Virus record (IMG/VR): IMGVR_UViG_3300042876_000444 | Coordinates: 1 to 36,803 of that record | DNA length: 36,803 nucleotides | Direction: 5' to 3' (one strand) | DNA from: a virus | Part shown: in pieces, positions 32,642-36,803 of the stretch | Layout of the letters: the number at the start of each line of letters is the position of its first letter | How positions within the stretch are numbered: the stretch's first letter is position 1 | Made by a program: the position numbers and the translations under genes | Notes under the pieces: generated by a model | Database searches by the model: none | What the model was told of the DNA's origin: nothing | The model's input: the letters and a program-made list of their open reading frames with translations, nothing else

Positions 32642-33115
32642 ATGGCGGGGGATATCAAGATCGATTTACAGGGCTTGCAGGGGCTAGTCACGGGAGGAGC
32701 GTCCGCTTTTAAGACGGTGGTGGAAACCATCAAGGGCAAGGCCACCCTTGACCCGAAGGACCAGGCTATCCTAGACCAAGCCATCCTCGAGCACGAGGCC
32801 AAGATGCAGGAGCTCGAACAGGCCATCCCCCTGGCTATGATCGAACTCAACAAGATCGACGCGGCCAGCAAGAGCCTTTTCCAGTCCGGGTGGCGGCCGT
32901 TCATCGGCTGGGGTTGCGGCGTCGGTATCGTCGCCTACTACCCCGTCCGCGTCGTCCTAGGCATGGGATTCTGGTGCTGGGCTTGCATCCAGAAAGGAGA
33001 GCTTGTCCCCATGCCCGACCTGGGGATCATGGACCTCATCGGCCTTGTTTCCTCAATGATGGGATTCGGATACTTCCGGACTCGCGAGAAAGAAAAAGGA
33101 GTGGCCTCGTCATGA
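32642..33115 (+). CDS. Holin, 3-TM (GTA holin) family
   Basis: A 157-residue protein starting at ATG 32642 behind AGGAGA. Residues 35-75 are a charged helix (LDQAILEHEAKMQELEQ), then SLFQSGWRPFIGWGCGVG, the characteristic entry to the membrane part of the GTA_holin_3TM family. Hydrophobic helices follow at about 88-120, and a further one near 128-142. It would permeabilise the inner membrane to release the M15 lysin. It is followed in ATGA overlap by a lipase-like gene. Confidence 0.78.
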   Translation: MAGDIKIDLQGLQGLVTGGASAFKTVVETIKGKATLDPKDQAILDQAILEHEAKMQELEQAIPLAMIELNKIDAASKSLFQSGWRPFIGWGCGVGIVAYYPVRVVLGMGFWCWACIQKGELVPMPDLGIMDLIGLVSSMMGFGYFRTREKEKGVASS

Positions 33116-33678
33116 CTCTCCTCGAGGAATTCCGAATATGCAATGGCGGATCCTACCAGAATACCAAGAGCAAGGTCTCCTGGAAGATCGTCGGGGACAC
33201 CATGTATTTTCAGCCGTCCAGCGGAGCCGAGGACTGGTGGAAGAATATCACCATCATCCCCTGGCTCACCAAGATCGGCGGGAAGTGGATGCTGGTCCAC
33301 CTGGGATTCCACCTGGCATGGCTCGAAGTGAAGGACATCGTTGAGCGCGCGATGGTCAAGCGATTCAGCGGGTATTCCCATGGCGGCCCCCTGGCCGCGC
33401 GCGCCGCCGCGCACCGTGGCCTACCCGCCGACGTGTTCGGATGCCCGAACTTCCTCCTCTGCCCCTCGGATGCGTCTAGGGCGATATTCGACGAGGTCCA
33501 CTTCTACCAGAACCCCAACGACATCATGACGCGCCTGCCCAGCGGCTATACGAAAGGCCGATACTGGCAGACCCTCGGAGGCCGGGCCTCTATGCCCCCA
33601 GGTTACGATCCATTCCAATGGCTGACCGGCCATACCCCTGCCGAATATGAACAGCGACTCGCGGCCATCGGTGAATAA
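33112..33678 (+). CDS. Lipase class 3-like hydrolase
   Basis: A 188-residue protein starting at ATG 33112 in an ATGA overlap with the holin. GYSHG at 87-91 is a G-x-S-x-G nucleophile elbow with Ser89. VHLGFHLAW at 62-70 is the preceding strand motif of class 3 lipases. NPNDIMTRLP at 134-143 supplies the probable Asp137, and GHTPAEY at 173-179 the probable His174. All four stand in class-3 lipase order. It has no signal peptide. In the lysis cassette it may hydrolyse envelope lipids or esters to finish lysis, comparable in idea to LysB enzymes but not homologous. Confidence 0.65.
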   Translation: MTLLEEFRICNGGSYQNTKSKVSWKIVGDTMYFQPSSGAEDWWKNITIIPWLTKIGGKWMLVHLGFHLAWLEVKDIVERAMVKRFSGYSHGGPLAARAAAHRGLPADVFGCPNFLLCPSDASRAIFDEVHFYQNPNDIMTRLPSGYTKGRYWQTLGGRASMPPGYDPFQWLTGHTPAEYEQRLAAIGE

Positions 33679-33928
33679 GTACACGGAGGCGGCCAGGGAC
33701 AACCTCCTGGCCGCGGCCGGCCGCTGGACACCTGAAGAGCAGCGCGTCGCCGCGGAACTCATCGAGACCTATTCAGGTATGGCGGACAGCACGGAGCGCG
33801 TTATTCACGACTTCGTGAAGGCTCTCGAAGCTTTCGACTTGCGCGAGGCGGCCCGAGTAGTCGGTCGATTACCTTCACCTGGTCAGAATAATCGTATAAC
33901 TCCCGATGGGTGTAGCCTTCCTGGGTAG
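33671..33928 (+). CDS. Small protein convergent with the integrase, unknown
   Basis: About 85 residues when started at GTG 33671, overlapping the lipase stop; an in-frame ATG at 33647 is an alternative. Helical (YTEAARDNLLAAAGRWTPEEQRVAAELIETYSGM in two helices). The last 40 codons run antisense through the end of the integrase gene, overlapping it by 128 bases, and the final part (SPGQNNRITPDGCSLPG) looks like read-through rather than folded protein. The gene may have lost its original end when the integrase module joined. No family recognised. Confidence 0.4.
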   Translation: MNKYTEAARDNLLAAAGRWTPEEQRVAAELIETYSGMADSTERVIHDFVKALEAFDLREAARVVGRLPSPGQNNRITPDGCSLPG

Positions 33929-34916
33929 AATCATTTGACCAGCCCAGCGCGGCCCGGATTCCCTCGTCCGAAACGCCGTTTCCCCGTAGGTGGGTATTCA
34001 GGGAATGGCGCAGCGAGTGAAGGGTGACCCCGGGAACATCCGCGGCGATGGCTACCTGGCGGAATTCCTTGGCCCATCGGGTATAGCCCATGCCGGAGAA
34101 AACGAAGGCCTCCGCGTCATCGTCCCGCCGCAGCTCGAGGACGGCCTGCAGGGCGAGCGGATAGGGCGCGGTTCGGAACTTTCCCCACTTTGGCGGCAGG
34201 ATCTCGGACGTGGTTTGATCGAGGGCCTTGGTTATGGAAATGGTCTTCGCCTTGACGTTCAGGTCCCCCCAGGTAAGGGCCCTAACCTCCCCCGCCCGCG
34301 CGCCCGTCATCGCCGCCGTGACCGTGGCCGCCCAGTGTTCCCAGCACGACCACCGAGAGAAGAGCAGGAGCCCGCGGACATCCACCAGGGGAAGGGCCTT
34401 GCGCGCTTTCTTGGGATAGGCGACCTGGCCGATCTTGGCGCAGGGATCGCGGGTCATGTACTCGAGGAAGAGCGCCTCGTGGATCGCCACGGAGAAGAGG
34501 CGCATAGCGACGTTCACCGTCCGGCAAGCCCCGAGCGATTCGACCAGGCGCCTACGGAGCCCGAGCACGTCCCCGCGGGTCAATTCACCGAGCGCGATGG
34601 AGCAGATCGGATCCGGGAGAATGACGCGCTCCAGGAGCGAGCGGTTTGCCTTGCGGTTTTTCTCCGCGTAGTTTTTCCCCTCATCGCGCAGCCTGGTGAT
34701 ATGCGGGCACGTATCGGAATAGAACGGCTTGAGGAAGTCCCCGACGAGCGTATCGGAGCCAGTGGGCTGGCCGATGATGCGCAGGGCTTCCTTATGCGCG
34801 GCCTTCTCGTTCGTCTTTCCCGTGGAGACGAAGACGCGCTTCCCTCCGCGCCGGAAGCGGACATAGAAAATGTCACCCCGCCCAGCAATCTTCCCGACCC
34901 AGTAATCAGTATCCAT
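33801..34916 (-). CDS. int: Tyrosine integrase
   Basis: A 371-residue site-specific recombinase on the minus strand. Start at 34916 (MDTDYWVGK) is preferred because GGGGGT lies upstream; a start at 34937 would add seven residues but has no ribosome site. The N-terminal arm-binding part (about 1-55) and a core-binding domain (about 56-165) precede the catalytic domain. There Arg207 in TGARAGEVRAL, His300 and Arg303 in HSLRH, Trp326 in LGWS and the nucleophile Tyr335 in GYTH are all present. It lacks the extra helix motif of integron integrases, so it is a phage enzyme. It is encoded next to its att core and arm-type repeats. Confidence 0.88.
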   Translation of the reverse strand: MDTDYWVGKIAGRGDIFYVRFRRGGKRVFVSTGKTNEKAAHKEALRIIGQPTGSDTLVGDFLKPFYSDTCPHITRLRDEGKNYAEKNRKANRSLLERVILPDPICSIALGELTRGDVLGLRRRLVESLGACRTVNVAMRLFSVAIHEALFLEYMTRDPCAKIGQVAYPKKARKALPLVDVRGLLLFSRWSCWEHWAATVTAAMTGARAGEVRALTWGDLNVKAKTISITKALDQTTSEILPPKWGKFRTAPYPLALQAVLELRRDDDAEAFVFSGMGYTRWAKEFRQVAIAADVPGVTLHSLRHSLNTHLRGNGVSDEGIRAALGWSNDSTQEGYTHRELYDYSDQVKVIDRLLGPPRASRKLREPSRSRE

Positions 34917-34936
34917 GATGCCTACCCCCGTTGGCA

Positions 34937-34956
34937 TGGTTGCAAAGTGGTTGCAA
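34937..34956 (+). repeat. Arm-type integrase sites, left of attP (two TGGTTGCAA)
   Basis: TGGTTGCAA occurs at 34937-34945 and 34948-34956, 11 bases apart, one helical turn. The same pair with the same spacing occurs on the other side of the att core. The repeats lie just upstream of the integrase start, so binding could also repress it. Confidence 0.6.
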
Positions 34957-35015
34957 TACCCATGCGTTAAGTATCGGCAGGAGCGGGGCGAATCCGTTAT
35001 TCGTTGTTTTGTATT

Positions 35016-35113
35016 GAATTACGAAATGCGACCAGAGGGACTCGAACCCCCGACCTGCTGCTTAGAAGGCTAAAATAGCCTATTTTCAAAGAATTACGCC
35101 AAAACGAATTACG
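35016..35113 (+). repeat. GAATTACG direct repeats around the att core
   Basis: GAATTACG occurs at 35016-35023, 35091-35098 and 35106-35113, one just beyond the tRNA 3' end and two on the other side of the core. The latter two are 15 bases apart. They may bind an excisionase or a host factor. Function inferred from placement only. Confidence 0.4.
35027..35070 (-). other. attP: attP core: 3' half of tRNA-Arg(TCT)
   Basis: Read on the minus strand, these 44 bases are the anticodon loop CTTCTAA, its 3' stem GCAGC, a variable loop, a T-arm with GGTTCGAGTCC, the 3' acceptor strand TGGTCGC and the discriminator A. The 5' half (D-arm and GCGACCA acceptor strand) is missing; A/T-rich unrelated DNA stands there. 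This is the usual crossover region for tyrosine integrases that regenerate the tRNA after integration. Anticodon TCT identifies tRNA-Arg. It is not a functional tRNA gene here. Confidence 0.8.
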
Positions 35114-35177
35114 CGCTAACTCGTTTCGGGGCCTAAACTAGGCACTCCACCGTAGACCATGGCAGACCATGGCACAA

Positions 35178-35206
35178 TGGTGCAAATGGTTGCAAATTGG
35201 TTGCAA
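35178..35206 (+). repeat. Arm-type integrase sites, right of attP
   Basis: TGGTTGCAA at 35187-35195 and 35198-35206, 11 bases apart, same orientation and spacing as the pair at 34937-34956. A near copy TGGTGCAA at 35178-35185 precedes them. Just before, AGACCATGGCA is repeated in tandem at about 35154-35174. Confidence 0.6.
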
Positions 35207-35227
35207 TGGTTTCGCACAACGCGAAAA

Positions 35228-35593
35228 TCAAAGCGGGGATCGCAGGTAGAAAAGATCGTATACCGCGACGGTAAAATCCTTGTCTTTGTTTTCAGGTAAA
35301 GAAAAGTAGTAATCAAAGTAGCTTATCATTATTTCAATTACCCCATCCTCCGAATCACGAAGGCTTTTGCGCGACGCGAGAGCGGAAACATACCATTCAG
35401 GAACCGGCTGGTTTTTAGGAAGCCACACTTCGAGCTTTCCCCTGGCGTCTTCACCTAAAAAAAAGCCGTAACAAAGGATATACCGTTCGTTCTCTGACAG
35501 GCTGTTCCAAAAATATCGCCCGACGATGGAATCCTCAGCAAAGGCCACCGCCCCCGCCAAGGCAAACAAGAGTACGAATAATGTCTTTTTCAT
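35228..35593 (-). CDS. Secreted protein, unknown (lysogeny-region moron)
   Basis: A 121-residue protein starting at ATG 35593 on the minus strand, with AGAGGG just upstream. The first 19 residues are a clear signal peptide (MKKTLFVLLFALAGAVAFA, cleavage after AFA). The mature part has many aromatics (RYFWNSLSENERYILCYGFF, YFDYYFSLPEN) and one cysteine. Being alone between attP and the regulators, with A/T-richer codons, it looks like a cargo gene expressed from the prophage and exported by the host. A TATACT at 35612-35617 (minus strand) could be its -10 box. No family recognised. Confidence 0.6.
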   Translation of the reverse strand: MKKTLFVLLFALAGAVAFAEDSIVGRYFWNSLSENERYILCYGFFLGEDARGKLEVWLPKNQPVPEWYVSALASRKSLRDSEDGVIEIMISYFDYYFSLPENKDKDFTVAVYDLFYLRSPL

Positions 35594-35718
35594 GGTTTAC
35601 CCTCTAGCGCAAGTATAGCGCATTTTCCGGAACCGTGCTATTTTTCTATCCGCCTCCGCAAGTGCCGAGCCCATAGGGTAAAAACTTGCTCCAATCCTCA
35701 TGGATGGAGCACGTCCCT

Positions 35719-35907
35719 ATGATCGACTTCAAGGCGCTTGTGGTTATGCATTCATTAACCGAAGACCTAATCGCAAAAGTATCGGGAATTTCACCTCGTA
35801 CAGCACGGGCCTACATAGCCGGGGAAAAGCATTGCCCCGAGCCGGTCCGTAGGCTCTTGGCCATATATTGCCGCGAGGAGAAGCTCGAGGACTACTTAAG
35901 CGACTAG
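35719..35907 (+). CDS. Small helix-turn-helix regulator
   Basis: A 62-residue protein starting at ATG 35719, with GGAG at 35706-35709; longer in-frame starts upstream lack a ribosome site. The segment LTEDLIAKVSGISPRTARAYIAG is a helix-turn-helix, with the turn around SGIS and the recognition helix PRTARAYIAG. A C-terminal helix (EPVRRLLAIYCREEKLEDYL) probably mediates dimerisation. Size and place suggest a Cro- or CII-type phage regulator. Target not evident. Confidence 0.6.
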   Translation: MIDFKALVVMHSLTEDLIAKVSGISPRTARAYIAGEKHCPEPVRRLLAIYCREEKLEDYLSD

Positions 35908-35922
35908 GGCGCCCTGGCGCCC
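35907..35922 (+). other. GC palindrome after the HTH gene
   Basis: GGGCGCC at 35907-35913 and GGCGCCC at 35916-35922 are inverted around CT, overlapping the stop of the HTH gene. No T-run follows. It could be a weak terminator stem or a binding site. Confidence 0.3.
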
Positions 35923-35933
35923 GCCGGGGGACC

Positions 35934-36116
35934 ATGACCAGCCACGACTTGCGCGAGCTTCGCGCGCAGATTTACGAGGAAATGAAGAACGGCGCGCGCA
36001 TGAAGCGCCTTGCCCACCGGGAGGGAAGCCGACAAGACGAGGCCTATTGGCGCGCGTATGTCGAGAGATCCATCCGTTTCCTCTCCGCTCTGGACCGTCT
36101 CATCGTCGAGGAGTAG
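35934..36116 (+). CDS. Small helical protein, unknown (60 aa)
   Basis: A 60-residue, highly charged helical protein starting at ATG 35934 after CGGGGGACC. It follows the HTH gene by 26 bases and probably shares its transcript. Sequence LRELRAQIYEEMKNGARMKRLA and a second helix suggest a hairpin-type small binding protein. Its last 73 bases overlap the end of the opposite-strand gene 36044-36304, so the two transcripts are antisense to one another. No family recognised. Confidence 0.4.
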   Translation: MTSHDLRELRAQIYEEMKNGARMKRLAHREGSRQDEAYWRAYVERSIRFLSALDRLIVEE

Positions 36117-36304
36117 CTGTCCCGTAAAAGGGAAATGATATAATCGCGCGGATCGTCGCCAGATATCCGCGCAGCTTCTTCCATGGCCTCGTATGTCGCC
36201 CGGGCCAAGCTAACCGTCGCCATCATCGAATCGTCGTCCAAGAGACGCACGTCTACCATGTCCGCTATGGGCGTTGCGGGAGCCCTAAAATTAATGAGTT
36301 CCAT
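36044..36304 (-). CDS. Ribbon-helix-helix-like protein (second gene of leftward operon)
   Basis: An 86-residue protein starting at ATG 36304 on the minus strand with AAAGG about eight bases upstream. A strand (MATVSLARATYEAMEEAAR...) followed by two helices (EAMEEAARISGD and PRDYIISLLRDSY) has the ribbon-helix-helix outline of Arc/CopG-type DNA-binding proteins, followed by a basic tail. It lies 18 bases after the first gene of the operon. Its end overlaps a rightward gene. Role in lysogeny control is inferred. Confidence 0.5.
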   Translation of the reverse strand: MELINFRAPATPIADMVDVRLLDDDSMMATVSLARATYEAMEEAARISGDDPRDYIISLLRDSYSSTMRRSRAERKRMDLSTYARQ

Positions 36305-36322
36305 TTTTCTACCTTTCTTTTC

Positions 36323-36691
36323 TTATCGGCCGGTCCCGTCCTTTTCAAGAGGTCCCACTTTTTTGCCTGACGAAATCCGCTTTTTTGCCACGGGAGGCGC
36401 CGTCCTGACGTAGTCGGGCTTGCCAGGGATCGGCTGGCCGTATTCTTCTTTTCGGACAATACCCCGCTTAGAAAGAGACGCGACATTTAGAGAAACAATT
36501 TCCACAGAAGTGTTTGTCTCAGACCTACAAGACAAATCAGCTCTATATACCGACACGTCGAGGCCATTTTCTTCCAGGTAATCAAGAACCGCCCCGTACA
36601 AGACTTCCTGGGCCGAATCCTCATTTTCAGCGAGTTTTGTATTGAACACCTTCCTCACTAAATCAGGGACACGCGCGGCAACTTGTTTCAA
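36323..36691 (-). CDS. Ribbon-helix-helix repressor candidate (first gene of leftward operon)
   Basis: A 122-residue protein starting at TTG 36691, chosen because AGGAGG at 36697-36702 (minus strand) lies five bases before it. The N-terminus KQVAARVPDLVRKVFNTKL gives the DNA-binding ribbon and first helix, and SAQEVLYGAVLDYLEENG the second helix of an Arc-like fold. The C-terminal half (about 55-122) is a strand-rich, basic extension. The promoter upstream holds repeated TAACATGC elements, probable operators, suggesting autoregulation and control of the rightward early promoter. Best candidate for the lysogeny repressor. Confidence 0.6.
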   Translation of the reverse strand: MKQVAARVPDLVRKVFNTKLAENEDSAQEVLYGAVLDYLEENGLDVSVYRADLSCRSETNTSVEIVSLNVASLSKRGIVRKEEYGQPIPGKPDYVRTAPPVAKKRISSGKKVGPLEKDGTGR

Positions 36692-36721
36692 GTCAACCTC
36701 CTACAATGCCAACATGCTAAC

Positions 36722-36749
36722 ATTATAGCACAACTCCAAGAAAATGCAA
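36722..36749 (-). promoter_or_regulatory. Leftward promoter of the RHH operon
   Basis: On the minus strand TATAAT (36722-36727) is a perfect -10 box, with TTGCAT (36744-36749) 16 bases upstream as a weak -35. AACATGC (36711-36717) and TAACAT (36718-36723) overlap the -10 and start region. Confidence 0.6.
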
Positions 36750-36768
36750 GAAACCTCGAAAACCCCTC

Positions 36769-36797
36769 TTGACGGGTGCATGTTACCGTGTTAACAT
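36769..36797 (+). promoter_or_regulatory. Rightward early promoter
   Basis: TTGACG at 36769-36774 and TAACAT at 36792-36797 are separated by 17 bases, a good sigma-70 spacing. It directs transcription out of the window's right end, presumably to early genes that precede ssb in a circular map. Confidence 0.6.
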
Positions 36798-36799
36798 GC
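36778..36799. promoter_or_regulatory. Operator: inverted TAACATGC pair
   Basis: GCATGTTA (36778-36785) and TAACATGC (36792-36799) form a perfect 8-bp inverted repeat separated by six bases, covering the spacer and -10 of the rightward promoter. Related AACATGC sits in the leftward promoter at 36711-36717. A repressor bound here would block the early promoter. Confidence 0.6.
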
Positions 36800-36803
36800 C
36801 GAC

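Noticed and set aside
33801-34916. Integron integrase
   Set aside because: The recombinase lacks the extra integron-specific helix, is placed beside a tRNA att site with arm repeats, and is a normal phage integrase. No intI is visible in the window.
35027-35070. Functional tRNA-Arg gene
   Set aside because: Only the 3' half is present. D-arm and 5' acceptor strand are missing and the flanking DNA cannot pair with the acceptor end.
35114-36803. Host chromosome to the right of a prophage end
   Set aside because: The right side lacks the tRNA 5' half expected at such a junction, and it carries small HTH and RHH regulators with a divergent operator region typical of phage lysogeny control.

Overview
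The window is most of the genome of a GC-rich, temperate podovirus-type bacteriophage. It is cut at both ends: a partial gene starts at base 1, and a rightward promoter at the right edge points out of the window. The head-tail connector, tail tubular proteins A and B, internal virion proteins and a giant polyvalent ejection-type protein place it near T7/Bordetella BPP-1-like podoviruses. No phage RNA polymerase is seen. The host cannot be named. Integron cassettes and a Listeria-Bacteroides repeat would both fit a spirochaete, but that is a weak guess.

Layout. 1-3135: rightward early genes, tightly overlapped (SSB tail, RecB-type exonuclease, possible NinB-like protein, HNH nuclease, replication initiator, possible helicase loader, small membrane proteins). 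3144-3810: an AT-richer island that reads as two integron gene cassettes, each with a small ORF and an attC recombination site. 3851-5213: small accessory genes. 5226-7320: terminase. 7351-8522: a membrane HExxH protein and a peptidoglycan-binding protein. 8519-13094: connector, scaffold, capsid and decoration genes. 13143-18399: tail tubes and internal proteins. 18396-25703: a giant polyvalent protein with two zincin motifs. 25704-29824: tail fibre and probable chaperone. 29811-33928: lysis and cell-surface module (XhlA-like protein, M15 endolysin, SGNH hydrolase, 3-TM holin, class-3-type lipase). 33801-34916: leftward integrase. 34937-35206: attP. 35228-36803: lysogeny/accessory region with a secreted protein, small regulators and two ribbon-helix-helix genes behind a divergent, operator-bearing promoter region.

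The att core is only the 3' half of a tRNA-Arg(TCT) gene. The missing 5' half is absent from the side where a prophage-host junction would supply it, and phage-like genes lie on both sides. The sequence is therefore best read as an unintegrated or circular-permuted phage, not as a prophage end.

The most unusual element is the pair of integron cassettes at 3144-3810. Each cassette has complementary core sites at its two ends. The two attC sites have two unpaired bases in the same register. Deleting both cassettes restores a plain short phage intergenic stretch. No integron integrase is visible, so a host integron enzyme probably delivered them.
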